The notes: generated by a model from the sequence alone, not told the origin. 9,576 bases of DNA from Sphingobacteriia bacterium (GCA_004294465.1 REAV01000006.1:1-9576); one strand, 5' to 3'; numbered from the stretch's first letter, positions 1 through 7,735 are shown. Program-made: numbers and translations.

Positions 1-123
1 TTTAAAAGTAGTTTCAGGATAGGCATCAAAATGAACATCTGCTGCCTGGCCTTTGCTGAGGCGCGCCCAATCGCGGTCACTCACATCTACTTTTACAATC
101 CAATCATTTTGGCCAGTTTCAAA
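1..123 (-). CDS. Fragment of an RND efflux periplasmic adaptor (HlyD/membrane-fusion family), partial at both ends
   Basis: The minus-strand frame ending at base 1 is open for 41 residues up to about position 123. It reads FETGQNDWIVKVDVSDRDWA and continues through RLSKGQ, ADVHFDAYPETTFK to the window edge. The pattern (hydrophobic 'WIVKVDVSDRD', then 'RLSKGQ.ADV.FDAYP..TF') is typical of the beta-barrel region of periplasmic adaptors of RND-type tripartite efflux pumps, which link an inner-membrane pump to an outer-membrane channel. No start codon is assigned: the piece begins inside the adaptor and overlaps the 3' end of the polyketide synthase frame. Hand-counted G+C for bases 1-90 is 44 of 90, against 30 of 90 for bases 601-690, so its composition differs from its neighbours. 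It is either the remnant of a foreign or relocated adaptor gene, or the product of a mis-joined contig. The family call rests on recognition of a short piece. Confidence 0.6.
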
Positions 124-593
124 CCATGTATAGCGGCATAACAGCCCATGAAATTAATCGATGTTCGAAAAATGGTTGAAGGCAATTCCATTGATTGCAT
201 GATTTGCAGATCTAAACCCGGGGCGCTCATGCCTGTGCAACTCACCGTTATTAAATGGGTAATTTCATTTGCTTCAATAAATCCATTGATGCATTTATTA
301 ATTGATTCGATGGACAATACCAATGACTCTCTTTCAAAAATATCCATCCTTTGTTCCAGATCGGGAAATGGATGATCTTTTTGTAAAGGAATAAAATCAT
401 GAACCGCCAAAGCAGCATTATAATCTGCAATAATAGAATAGCGAGTATTGATCCCGCTATGATCGTATAAAAATTTAAGCTTTCTGCTTTCCCTTGCATC
501 TAACTGATAAGATGCCTGCATAAAACTACAAATATCAGCTTGTAAATGCTGGTAGGCTGGTTCCGCTGTTGCTATTGAAATAATATCAGCCAT
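93..593 (-). CDS. Type III polyketide synthase (chalcone synthase-like), N-terminal half only, truncated
   Basis: This is the N-terminal part of a chalcone/stilbene synthase-like enzyme. Such enzymes are homodimeric ketosynthases that extend an acyl-CoA starter with malonyl-CoA to give pyrones, resorcinols or phloroglucinols. Residues 112-130 (THLITVSCTGMSAPGLDLQ) contain the catalytic Cys119 in the family's usual context. INFMGCYAAIHGLKLAKMI (146-164) matches the 'GCFAGGTVLRLAKDL' segment of plant enzymes. The frame then ends at residue 166, where the family needs about 350 residues. The catalytic His and Asn of the C-terminal half are missing, so the product as written cannot be active. No other frame below the stop resumes polyketide synthase sequence; an efflux-adaptor frame takes over instead. 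The ATG lies inside the end of the UbiA gene (8-base overlap ATGGCTGA), indicating translational coupling. Starter unit and product cannot be told from this half. Confidence 0.88.
   Translation of the reverse strand: MADIISIATAEPAYQHLQADICSFMQASYQLDARESRKLKFLYDHSGINTRYSIIADYNAALAVHDFIPLQKDHPFPDLEQRMDIFERESLVLSIESINKCINGFIEANEITHLITVSCTGMSAPGLDLQIMQSMELPSTIFRTSINFMGCYAAIHGLKLAKMIGL
101..119. other. Junction between the polyketide synthase and efflux-adaptor sequences
   Basis: The plus-strand stretch caatcattttggccagttt is plausible in both reading frames. On the minus strand it reads KLAKMI in the polyketide synthase frame, matching the family. In the adaptor frame it reads roughly ETGQNDW, also matching that family. 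The breakpoint therefore falls within or beside these bases, and an identical stretch may have existed in both parent sequences. Short shared sequence fits both microhomology-mediated recombination and a false join by a k-mer assembler. The sequence alone cannot separate the two. Confidence 0.5.
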
Positions 594-1446
594 TATGTTT
601 TAGAATAAGTAAAGTAATAAATCCAAGATTAGATGCTATTGACGCAATCCAATTCATACGCATAGTACGTAGAAAATCGGCTTTCCTTTCATTCTTCCAA
701 ACATCTATTGCCCAAATTAAAAAATAAATGATCACAGGAATGAAGAAAAGCTGCAACGTAAAGAACAAACCAAGTTGGTTGATGGATGTAAAGTACAAGA
801 ATAATAAAGCAAATGCAATACTATAAATCAGTCCGCAGAAAACAAATGTTCCTCTTTTACCAAGCATTAATGAAATTGTATTGACTCCATCTGCTTTATC
901 GGCACTATGCTGATAAATTTGGGTGATGGGATAAAACCCTCCGATTAAGAAAGCGGAAGCCAATAAAGGCAATATTGGTGGTAATACAGCAGTATTTCCA
1001 ACTCCCATAAAAACCAAGGCAAAAACCAATGTGCCTTGATTCAGCACCACCGTTAGATACCCAATCACTGGATATTGCTTTAATCGAATTCCTCTATAAC
1101 TGTATAAACGAGAAAATACAATATAAATAGAGAGTAAACAAGCCGTTAAAGTACTTACATACAAAGCTGCTAGAATTGCAATTAGATCCATCACAACAGA
1201 AACATAAAATAATTCCTTTAAAGGCTCTGGTGGATTTTCTATACCACCAATACTGCCTTTATCTCTATCCATATAACTATTGTATCCATTACTTGAAGGA
1301 TAAACAATTATATGCAAAATGATAAATATCCATATTGCTTTATACCAATCGATATCTGTTTGCATACTTATGGCAAACCAAAAAACAGGCATCAGAAAAA
1401 AAGAGAAAGGAAAACGAAGTAATTGTAAGGTTGATTTTTTTAGCAT
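586..1446 (-). CDS. UbiA-family membrane prenyltransferase
   Basis: The 286-residue protein is strongly hydrophobic, with eight or nine likely membrane helices, the size and build of UbiA-type enzymes. These move an isoprenoid chain from a diphosphate onto an aromatic or other acceptor at the membrane. The first metal-diphosphate motif is seen as NGYNSYMDRDKGSIGG (residues 53-68, with N56, D60 and D62). The second is YQHSADKADGVNTIS (178-192, with D183 and D186), placed as expected about 120 residues later. The first motif departs from the classical NDxxDxxxD, having Ser57 and Gly64 at acidic positions, so substrate should not be assumed from UbiA or MenA. The gene begins 5 bases after the stop of the MBL gene and overlaps the polyketide synthase start by 8 bases. 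This context favours a prenylated polyketide, phenolic lipid or quinone-like product, by inference. The ATG is well placed at the operon junction. Confidence 0.88.
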   Translation of the reverse strand: MLKKSTLQLLRFPFSFFLMPVFWFAISMQTDIDWYKAIWIFIILHIIVYPSSNGYNSYMDRDKGSIGGIENPPEPLKELFYVSVVMDLIAILAALYVSTLTACLLSIYIVFSRLYSYRGIRLKQYPVIGYLTVVLNQGTLVFALVFMGVGNTAVLPPILPLLASAFLIGGFYPITQIYQHSADKADGVNTISLMLGKRGTFVFCGLIYSIAFALLFLYFTSINQLGLFFTLQLFFIPVIIYFLIWAIDVWKNERKADFLRTMRMNWIASIASNLGFITLLILKHNG

Positions 1447-1451
1447 ACTAC

Positions 1452-2855
1452 TTATTCTAACTTATACGACTGATGCATATCAGGTATTTCTACATTCACA
1501 AAATGTTTCTTTCTCAATTTTATAGCAAAATCTTCTTGCACTTTATACTCACCATGCACCAAGAAAAGGGTTTTAACCAGTTCCGGTTTTTGGCAGGCTA
1601 AAAATTGACAGAGATCATCATAATCACCATGAGCACTCATATTTCGCATAGACCCCACTTCTGCCACCACTTCAAACATTTCACCAAATATTTTAACTTC
1701 CTTGGCACCATTCATCAATCTTCCTCCCAATGACCTAGGTTCACAATAGCCTACCAGCAAAACAGTATTCTTGTTATCTCCAATATTGTTCATGATATGG
1801 TGTTTAACCCTTCCCGCATCTGCCATTCCACTGGCGGAAATGATTACACAAGGTTGACCGAGTTCATTTAAGTGTTTACTTTCATCCACCGTTTTAATAA
1901 ACTTCAATCCTTTAAAATCAAATGGATCAGCGTCTGTTTCCATTATTTTTTGGATTTTTTTATTAAAATAATTAGGAAAATTTTTAAGCACAGCGGTAGC
2001 TTCTCCACTCAAAGGGCTATCCACATAAAAAGGCACATTGGGCAACCTGTTTTCTAAATCCAGTTGATTCAAAGCATAGAGTAATTCCTGGGTTCTGCCA
2101 ACACTGAATGCAGGAATAATTAATTTTCCTTTTTTATCAATGCATGTATGTCTAATCCATTGCTCGAGACCATCCACCATTCCAAAAACTTCATTATGTA
2201 GTTTATTGCCATAGGTACTTTCTAAAAGGATATAATCCGCTTGATCAAATTCCTGAGGAGAACGAAGAATGGCATCATTGTACCTGCCTACATCACCACT
2301 AAATGTAATACGGGTTGATGTTCCATTTTCATTAATACGTAAATGCACTGCTGCACTTCCAATAATATGACCTGCATCTGTAAATAATAAATCAACCCCT
2401 TCACTGATGGTCGTCCAAACATTGTATTGTATGGTTTGAAACAATCCTAATGCTTCTTCAGCATGTTCCAAATCATACAATGGCTCAAAAGGAGGCAAAC
2501 CTTGTTTTGCTCTTCGTTTATTAATGAATTTGGTATCATCTCTCTGAATAGCTGCTGAATCCTCCAATAAAATGGCGCCTAATTCTTTGGTTGCTGGGGT
2601 AGCATAAATAACTCCTCTAAATCCTTCTTTGTATAATTTAGGAATTAAACCAGAATGATCGATATGTGCATGTGATAAAATGAGGCAATCTATTGTAGTA
2701 GCATCAAACCCAAAGTGGGCATTCAGCTCAATAGTTTCCTTTCCCATTCCTTGAAACATACCACAATCGAGCAATATTTTTTTCCCGTTTTTTAAACTCA
2801 GCAAATGCTTGGAACCTGTAACAGTTCTTGCAGCACCATGAAAACTAATATTCAT
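1452..2855 (-). CDS. MBL-fold beta-CASP metallohydrolase (RNase J/CPSF73-like, predicted RNA-processing exonuclease)
   Basis: The 467-residue protein has the full metallo-beta-lactamase plus beta-CASP layout of nucleic-acid hydrolases related to CPSF-73/Ysh1. The zinc-binding HxHxDH motif is SHAHIDHSG (H62, H64, D66, H67), with H163 in AGHIIGS and D188 in SGDVGR as further ligands. The beta-CASP insert shows motif A acid E212 (LLESTYGN), the GRTQELLYAL helix at 253-262 and the ISASGMADAGR segment at 339-349. Motif B His is H409 (SAHGDYDD) and motif C His is H434 (LVHGEY). All key residues are present, so it should be active on RNA or possibly DNA. The start overlaps the stop of the DUF4442 gene (ATGA), and the stop lies 5 bases before UbiA. 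Its role in an otherwise lipid-like cluster is unclear, and it may be simply co-transcribed. Individual bacterial members of this subfamily are poorly characterised, so no gene symbol is given. Confidence 0.93.
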   Translation of the reverse strand: MNISFHGAARTVTGSKHLLSLKNGKKILLDCGMFQGMGKETIELNAHFGFDATTIDCLILSHAHIDHSGLIPKLYKEGFRGVIYATPATKELGAILLEDSAAIQRDDTKFINKRRAKQGLPPFEPLYDLEHAEEALGLFQTIQYNVWTTISEGVDLLFTDAGHIIGSAAVHLRINENGTSTRITFSGDVGRYNDAILRSPQEFDQADYILLESTYGNKLHNEVFGMVDGLEQWIRHTCIDKKGKLIIPAFSVGRTQELLYALNQLDLENRLPNVPFYVDSPLSGEATAVLKNFPNYFNKKIQKIMETDADPFDFKGLKFIKTVDESKHLNELGQPCVIISASGMADAGRVKHHIMNNIGDNKNTVLLVGYCEPRSLGGRLMNGAKEVKIFGEMFEVVAEVGSMRNMSAHGDYDDLCQFLACQKPELVKTLFLVHGEYKVQEDFAIKLRKKHFVNVEIPDMHQSYKLE

Positions 2856-3340
2856 TTTGACTTTGCTTTAAAACTCCAATGAATAATAAACTCTGACACT
2901 TTTTCTCCTTGCTCATTTGTTCCAACTGATAAGCAATCCAATGTTCTGCCTTCTCCAGTTTGAATACATTCTTCAATGATTGCTTCCACTTTCGCTCCAT
3001 CTTTACAAGTAAAGGAAATGAGTCCGGTAGCTTTTTTGAAAAACTTTCCTTCTATTGCTACAACCAACATACTCACTGCCGGTTCTCTTTTATAGGTTTG
3101 ACCAACTGCAAATAAACCAGTACTCATTTCAGCAGCCATTGATTGTACTGCGAAATACATGGAACGAAAGGGGTTTTGATTTATCCAACTATGTTTAACC
3201 AAAATTACTGCTTCTGTTGAGCTCAACTTACCAATTCTTAAACCTGCAAAAAATGCAGCGGGTAACTTTACTAACTTAAAAAAACCAAATTGAAATCGAT
3301 TAGTGATGAGTTTTTGAAACCGATCAAACTGTGGATTCAT
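2852..3340 (-). CDS. DUF4442 family hotdog-fold protein (possible thioesterase)
   Basis: This 162-residue soluble protein matches DUF4442 by pattern. It shows LPAAFFAGLRIGKLSSTEAV (27-46), then HSWINQNPFRSMYFAVQSMA (50-69) and AAEMSTG (69-75), followed by strands and a C-terminal EFIIHWSFK. DUF4442 belongs to the hotdog superfamily, where related proteins hydrolyse or bind acyl-CoA thioesters. A specific substrate or activity for this member is not known from sequence. It is the first gene of the tight cluster, and its stop overlaps the ATG of the beta-CASP gene by four bases. A hotdog protein upstream of a UbiA enzyme and a type III polyketide synthase could handle acyl starters or release products, which is speculation. 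The ATG lies 59 bases after the permease gene with no clear ribosome-binding site, as is common in Bacteroidota. Confidence 0.75.
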   Translation of the reverse strand: MNPQFDRFQKLITNRFQFGFFKLVKLPAAFFAGLRIGKLSSTEAVILVKHSWINQNPFRSMYFAVQSMAAEMSTGLFAVGQTYKREPAVSMLVVAIEGKFFKKATGLISFTCKDGAKVEAIIEECIQTGEGRTLDCLSVGTNEQGEKVSEFIIHWSFKAKSK

Positions 3341-3361
3341 ACTAGAAGAAATTGTTATGAG

Positions 3362-3391
3362 TATTTAATTTATCTTTTTCAAGATAAACAA
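3362..3391 (-). promoter_or_regulatory. AT-rich inverted repeat and possible weak promoter ahead of the DUF4442-to-PKS cluster
   Basis: The 59-base gap between the permease stop and the DUF4442 start contains a perfect 7-bp inverted repeat (TTATCTT / AAGATAA, bases 3370-3387) around a 4-base loop. No T-run follows it on the transcribed strand and the stem has one G-C pair, so it would be a poor terminator. The same bases hold a TTGTTT hexamer (3386-3391) 18 bases from TAAATA (3362-3367), in the right order for a minus-strand promoter. Neither matches the Bacteroidota TTTG / TAnnTTTG consensus well. This is the only plausible internal regulatory spacer between the permease and the cluster. Confidence 0.25.
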
Positions 3392-3399
3392 TATTTCAC

Positions 3400-4140
3400 T
3401 TATAACAATAATGCAGCCAATAGATAATCTGCCACTAAAATCAATATACAGCTAACCACAACTGCACTGGTACTGGCTCTACCAATTTCGAGGGCACCGC
3501 CTTTTACATTGTATCCAAAATAAGCGGAAATACTGCTAATAATAAATGCAAATGTGTAAGCTTTATATAAAGCAAAATTAATATTGTAAAAATTGAGGTT
3601 TTGTCTTAACCCAATATCAAAAATATCTGTAGCTAATATGCCAGCTAAATTACCGGCAGTTCTACCTCCCCAGATACCCAACACAGCAGAAATCACAATT
3701 AAACAGGGAATAACTACTAACGCAGCTAAAATCTTAGGCATAACCAAATAGCTCTTGGTATTGATACCCATTATTTCCAATGCATCTATTTGTTCACTGA
3801 TGCGCATATTACCTAATTCACTGGCAATCTTACTACCAATTACTCCAGCTAATACAATACTCAATACAGTAGGAGACAATTCCAAAATCATACTGTCTCT
3901 AACAATTTGAGCAATCGTAGTTTGTGGAACCAATGGGCTCACTAATTGATACGCAGTTTGAACAGTGGTTACCGCACCTAAAAACAAGGAAATAATAATT
4001 ACAATAGGCAATGCTCCGAACCCAATTTCTACGCATTGATGCATAAACTCCTTCCAGTACATTTTACCGTTCTCAGGCTTTGTAAACATGCCTTTTAACA
4101 TCAATAGGTATGCGCCAAAATGATTAAGAAAACTAGACAT
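3400..4140 (-). CDS. mlaE: MlaE-family ABC transporter permease (intermembrane lipid transport)
   Basis: The 246-residue protein is a near-full-length MlaE/YrbE permease. It has an amphipathic N-terminus, membrane segments at about 38-62, 88-106, 136-158, 190-208 and 225-246, and the family signature ELGNMRISEQIDALEIMG at 108-125, the coupling region to the ATPase. GYNVKGGALEIGRASTSAVV (209-228) is also typical. In the Mla system the permease works with the MlaF ATPase and an MCE-domain MlaD protein to move phospholipids between the inner and outer membranes. Neither partner gene is in this window: downstream is a DUF4442 gene after 59 bases, and upstream is maeB 35 bases away. The partners must lie elsewhere or be shared. 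The symbol marks the family and does not imply proven orthology with the E. coli gene. Confidence 0.9.
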   Translation of the reverse strand: MSSFLNHFGAYLLMLKGMFTKPENGKMYWKEFMHQCVEIGFGALPIVIIISLFLGAVTTVQTAYQLVSPLVPQTTIAQIVRDSMILELSPTVLSIVLAGVIGSKIASELGNMRISEQIDALEIMGINTKSYLVMPKILAALVVIPCLIVISAVLGIWGGRTAGNLAGILATDIFDIGLRQNLNFYNINFALYKAYTFAFIISSISAYFGYNVKGGALEIGRASTSAVVVSCILILVADYLLAALLL

Positions 4141-4146
4141 CGGGAG

Positions 4147-4167
4147 TTATGAATTATGAATTATGAA
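4147..4167. repeat. Three perfect tandem copies of the heptamer TTATGAA
   Basis: Bases 4147-4167 are three exact copies of TTATGAA (TTCATAA on the coding strand). They occupy most of the 35-base spacer between the maeB stop and the permease ATG. The last copy ends seven bases before the ATG, taking the place where a ribosome-binding site would be. No hairpin forms. It shares a 7-base period with the much longer repeat upstream of deoC. Confidence 0.8.
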
Positions 4168-4175
4168 GGTAAGGC

Positions 4176-6515
4176 TTATTTTACACGTTTTCTTCGTTTC
4201 CACCAGACGCTACGCTGAACCTCTTCGTTTGTATCAACCCTGCATTTTAGTTGTGCATCAACCACGGCAACCATCGCCATATTGATGATATTACGAACAG
4301 AGCTGCCCAACTGTAAAACATGCACTGGTTTTTTCATTCCCAGTAAAATTGGACCAATAGCATCTGCCCCACCCACTTCTTTTAATAAATTATACGCTAC
4401 ATTCCCTGAAGTTAAATTGGGAAACATCAACACATTTACATCTTCATCTACTAATTCACTGAAAGGATAATTGTCTTTTAAAATTTCTTTATTGAAAGCC
4501 AGACTACCTTGCATTTCACCATCTACAATCAAGGAAGGATTTCTTTGCTTTAAAATTCTGGTTGCTTCTGCTACCAATTTTGCTTCTGGAGAATCACTGC
4601 TTCCAAAATTGCTATAGCTCAACATAGCTATTCTTGGAGTAAGATTAAAATTTCTTACCTCTTTTGCAACCATCATAGTAATGTCTGCTAATTCTTCCGC
4701 TGAAGGACTGAAGTTTACTGTAGTATCCGCTAAGAATAATGGGCCTTTCTTAGTGAGCAACAAATACATTCCAGCAATTTTATTGACCCCCTCTTCTGTT
4801 CCAATTATTTGTAACGCAGGGCGAATAGCTTCAGCATAATTTTTAGTAAGTCCCGACAACATTGCATCTGCATCTCCAGTTTCAACCATCATACAACCGA
4901 AATGATTTCGGTCTTTCATGATTTTAAAACTTTCATATTGGTTAAATCCTTTTCTGTTGCGCTTATTGAAAAATAATTGACCATAAAATTCCCTTTTAGA
5001 TTCCATTTCTTCGCTTCGTGGATCAATGATGGGAATATCTGTTAGATCCAAATTATTTTGTTCTGCGATTTTATTGATTTTAATAGGGTCACCTAATAAA
5101 ATTGGATAAGCAATGCCTTCATCATAAATAATGCTTGCCGCTTTTAATATTTTTAAATTATCGGCTTCTGCAAAAACCAATCGCTTCGGATCTTTTCTGG
5201 CCTTACTACCAATAACTCTGATCAATTGATTATCGAGTCCTAATCTTTTATTCAATTCCAACGCATAACCATCCCAATTGGTAATTTCTTTTTGTGCAAC
5301 CCCACTTGCAATAGCTGCTTTTGCTACAGCTGGTGCAATGGTGGATAACAAACGGGGGTCAAGTGGTTTAGGAATGATGTATTCTGGGCCATAACTCATA
5401 TTGGTTTGGTTATAGGCCATATTCACAATATCTGGTACAGCAGATCGTGCCAACTCTGCCAAAGCCCTTACTGCAGCCAATTTCATGGCTTCGTTGATTT
5501 GTGTTGCACGAACATCTAAAGCACCTCTAAAAATATAGGGGAATCCCAAAACATTGTTTACTTGATTAGGATAGTCCGACCTTCCAGTAGCCATGATCAA
5601 ATCTTTGCGCACTTTAATAGCATCATCGTAGCTGATCTCCGGATCGGGATTGGCCATAGCAAAAACAATTGGATTTTTAGCCATGCTTTTTACCATCGCT
5701 GGAGTAACTACATTGCCAACACTTAAACCTAGAAAGCAGTCAGCATCTTTCATGGCTTTTTCTAAAGTCCAATCAGATTTTTTAACAGCAAATTTTGCAC
5801 GAATAGATCCTAAATCAGTTCTGCCTTCATGCAATACCCCATCTTTATCAAACAGAATAAAATTTTCGTATTTAGCACCTAGTGCAACATATAATTGAAT
5901 ACAGGCCATGGCAGCTGCGCCAGCTCCATTAATTACAAATCGAACTTTTTCAATTTTCTTTTTTTGTAGATCGAGCGCATTGATCATCGCGGCACTACTA
6001 ATAATGGCTGTTCCATGTTGATCGTCGTGCATCACAGGAATCTTCATCTGTTCTTTCAATTGCTGCTCAATATAAAAACACTCTGGTGCTTTAATATCTT
6101 CCAGATTAATTCCACCAAATGTGGGTTCTAATGCTTTTACAATTTGTACGAATTTTTCGGGATCTTTTTCATTGATCTCAATATCAAAAACATCAATGTC
6201 TGCAAATATTTTAAACAACACCGCTTTACCCTCCATCACTGGCTTGCTCGCATCTGGCCCAATATCACCCAAACCTAATACTGCTGTACCATTCGTAATA
6301 ACTCCCACTAAATTTCCTTTAGCAGTATATTTATAAACATCTTCAACATTATTAAAAATTTCTTTACAAGGTTCTGCAACACCGGGGCTATACGCCAATG
6401 ATAAATCACGTTGCGTTTTTGCCTCTTTAGTAGATACTACTTCAATCTTTCCAGGTCTTCCACTGGAGTGATATTCCAATGCTTGTTCTCTTCGTAAGTC
6501 GGTTTGCTTAGACAT
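4176..6515 (-). CDS. maeB: NADP-dependent malic enzyme with C-terminal phosphotransacetylase-like domain (MaeB type)
   Basis: The enzyme oxidatively decarboxylates malate to pyruvate, usually with NADP+, giving NADPH and linking the TCA cycle to pyruvate. At 779 residues it has the full hybrid length. The malic-enzyme half covers about 1-430: [11 protein letters not shown] carries the catalytic Tyr42, EGKAVLFK the catalytic Lys97, [10 protein letters not shown] and MHDDQHGTA the metal-binding acids E139/D140 and D164/D165, and [10 protein letters not shown] (195-204) the dinucleotide-binding loop. The rest (about 430-770) resembles phosphotransacetylase, with segments such as [33 protein letters not shown] sequence and [12 protein letters not shown]. 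In characterised MaeB enzymes this domain does not make acetyl phosphate but binds acetyl-CoA as an allosteric inhibitor; the same role is assumed here. The ATG lies 30 bases after the amidohydrolase stop and the stop 35 bases before the permease, so co-transcription is possible. Cofactor preference cannot be read with certainty. Confidence 0.97.
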   Translation of the reverse strand: MSKQTDLRREQALEYHSSGRPGKIEVVSTKEAKTQRDLSLAYSPGVAEPCKEIFNNVEDVYKYTAKGNLVGVITNGTAVLGLGDIGPDASKPVMEGKAVLFKIFADIDVFDIEINEKDPEKFVQIVKALEPTFGGINLEDIKAPECFYIEQQLKEQMKIPVMHDDQHGTAIISSAAMINALDLQKKKIEKVRFVINGAGAAAMACIQLYVALGAKYENFILFDKDGVLHEGRTDLGSIRAKFAVKKSDWTLEKAMKDADCFLGLSVGNVVTPAMVKSMAKNPIVFAMANPDPEISYDDAIKVRKDLIMATGRSDYPNQVNNVLGFPYIFRGALDVRATQINEAMKLAAVRALAELARSAVPDIVNMAYNQTNMSYGPEYIIPKPLDPRLLSTIAPAVAKAAIASGVAQKEITNWDGYALELNKRLGLDNQLIRVIGSKARKDPKRLVFAEADNLKILKAASIIYDEGIAYPILLGDPIKINKIAEQNNLDLTDIPIIDPRSEEMESKREFYGQLFFNKRNRKGFNQYESFKIMKDRNHFGCMMVETGDADAMLSGLTKNYAEAIRPALQIIGTEEGVNKIAGMYLLLTKKGPLFLADTTVNFSPSAEELADITMMVAKEVRNFNLTPRIAMLSYSNFGSSDSPEAKLVAEATRILKQRNPSLIVDGEMQGSLAFNKEILKDNYPFSELVDEDVNVLMFPNLTSGNVAYNLLKEVGGADAIGPILLGMKKPVHVLQLGSSVRNIINMAMVAVVDAQLKCRVDTNEEVQRSVWWKRRKRVK

Positions 6516-6545
6516 ATTTTCAATTAGTTAAAACCAGTTTAAAAT

Positions 6546-7727
6546 TTATACATTAACTCCTAAATAAGCCATCATCCCAATACCAATTTCAATGGCAGAC
6601 TCATCAATATCAAATTTAGGAGTATGTACTTGATGAATAATTCCCTTCGATTCATTACGAACGCCTAAGCGATAAAAACAACCAGGAATAATTTGTGTGT
6701 AATAGCCGAAATCTTCTGCACCCATTCGCATTTCAGTTTCTTCAACATGTTCTTTTCCCATGTACTCATCCGCTAATTTCCAAGCTTCACTTGTAAAGGC
6801 AGGATCATTGTCTACAGTAGGATATCCAATATCGATATGAAGATCTAATTCACCACCCATACTTTCTACAATTCCCTTTGCCTGTTGACGAATCAAATCA
6901 TGTGCTTTATATCTCCAGGTTTCGTCCATTGCTCTAAAAGTGCCCATTAGTTTTACTTCTGAAGGAATTACATTGGTAGTATTACCACCCTGAATAGAAC
7001 AAATGGATAAAACAGATGGCGATAATGGATTTTTGTTACGAGATATCACTTGTTGTAAACCAACAATTAAATGTGATGCAATTAAAACAGTGTCTGCTGT
7101 TAAATGAGGCGCAGCTGCATGCCCGCCCTTGCCTTTAATGGTAATATAAATTTCATCTGCACTGGCCATTACCCTACCCTTTCTAAAACTTAATTGCCCA
7201 ACATTCAATCCAGGATGCACATGCAGGCCAATAATCCCTTTCGGTCTTGGGTTATCCAGCACTCCATCTTTAATCATAAAACTTGCTCCGCCAGGATTTC
7301 TTTCTTCACCAGGTTGAAAAATTAATTTTACAGTTCCCTCCCATTCATCCCTCAATTGATTCAAAATTTTTGCTGCCCCTAATAAAATGGACGTATGAAC
7401 ATCATGTCCACATGCATGCATCACTCCAGGATTAGTAGACTTATATGAAACATCGTTTTCCTCTATAATTGGCAATGCATCCATATCTGCTCGTAAGGCA
7501 ATCACTCTGCTATCTGGATTTTTTCCTTTAATAATTCCTAAAACGCCTGTAGTAGCTTTTGTTTCAAAAGAAATACCTAATTCAGTTAATTGAGCTTTAA
7601 CGTATGCAGCTGTATTGACTTCCTGATAACTTAATTCCGGATTCGCATGTAAATGTCTTCTAACAGCAATAAATGCTGGTGCGAAGTCTTTTGCGAGTTT
7701 TTTTATTTCATCATTGAGCATTAGCAT
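6546..7727 (-). CDS. M20-family metal-dependent amidohydrolase (N-acyl amino acid/hippurate hydrolase type)
   Basis: This M20D-type cytosolic hydrolase is predicted to cleave N-acyl amino acids or related amides using a di-metal centre. The family pattern is complete: RRHLHANPELSYQE (23-36), ALRADMDALP (77-86), MHACGHDVHT (103-112, metal ligands C106 and H108), FQPGEERNPGGA (137-148, with E141 and E142), GLHVHPG (H169), the dimerisation segment GKGGHAAAPH, RMGAEDFGYY and the terminal HTPKFDID. The true substrate cannot be read from sequence. An upstream TTG at 7730 would extend the frame by one residue, but ATG at 7727, eight bases after the SPOR stop, is more likely. ATG at 7721 (MLNDEIKKLAK) is an equally reasonable start because homologues usually begin there. 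There is no signal peptide. The close spacing suggests co-transcription with the SPOR gene. Confidence 0.93.
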   Translation of the reverse strand: MLMLNDEIKKLAKDFAPAFIAVRRHLHANPELSYQEVNTAAYVKAQLTELGISFETKATTGVLGIIKGKNPDSRVIALRADMDALPIIEENDVSYKSTNPGVMHACGHDVHTSILLGAAKILNQLRDEWEGTVKLIFQPGEERNPGGASFMIKDGVLDNPRPKGIIGLHVHPGLNVGQLSFRKGRVMASADEIYITIKGKGGHAAAPHLTADTVLIASHLIVGLQQVISRNKNPLSPSVLSICSIQGGNTTNVIPSEVKLMGTFRAMDETWRYKAHDLIRQQAKGIVESMGGELDLHIDIGYPTVDNDPAFTSEAWKLADEYMGKEHVEETEMRMGAEDFGYYTQIIPGCFYRLGVRNESKGIIHQVHTPKFDIDESAIEIGIGMMAYLGVNV

Positions 7728-7735
7728 CAATTAAG

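Noticed and set aside
60..67. GGCGCGCC palindrome (rare 8-base restriction site) near the joint, possible cloning scar
   Set aside because: It sits within sensible adaptor coding sequence (Trp-Ala-Arg-Leu) and some 35 bases away from the joint, so it looks natural.
93..123. A simple frameshift in the polyketide synthase near its stop
   Set aside because: Neither of the other two minus-strand frames continues synthase sequence. One gives efflux-adaptor sequence and the third soon hits a stop, so a single base error does not explain the truncation.
148..375. Short plus-strand open frames (also at 251-499 minus, 1319, 1872, 4282, 5650, 6121 and 8571 plus)
   Set aside because: They lie wholly or mostly inside well-supported minus-strand genes, lack recognisable protein features and are out-of-frame shadows.
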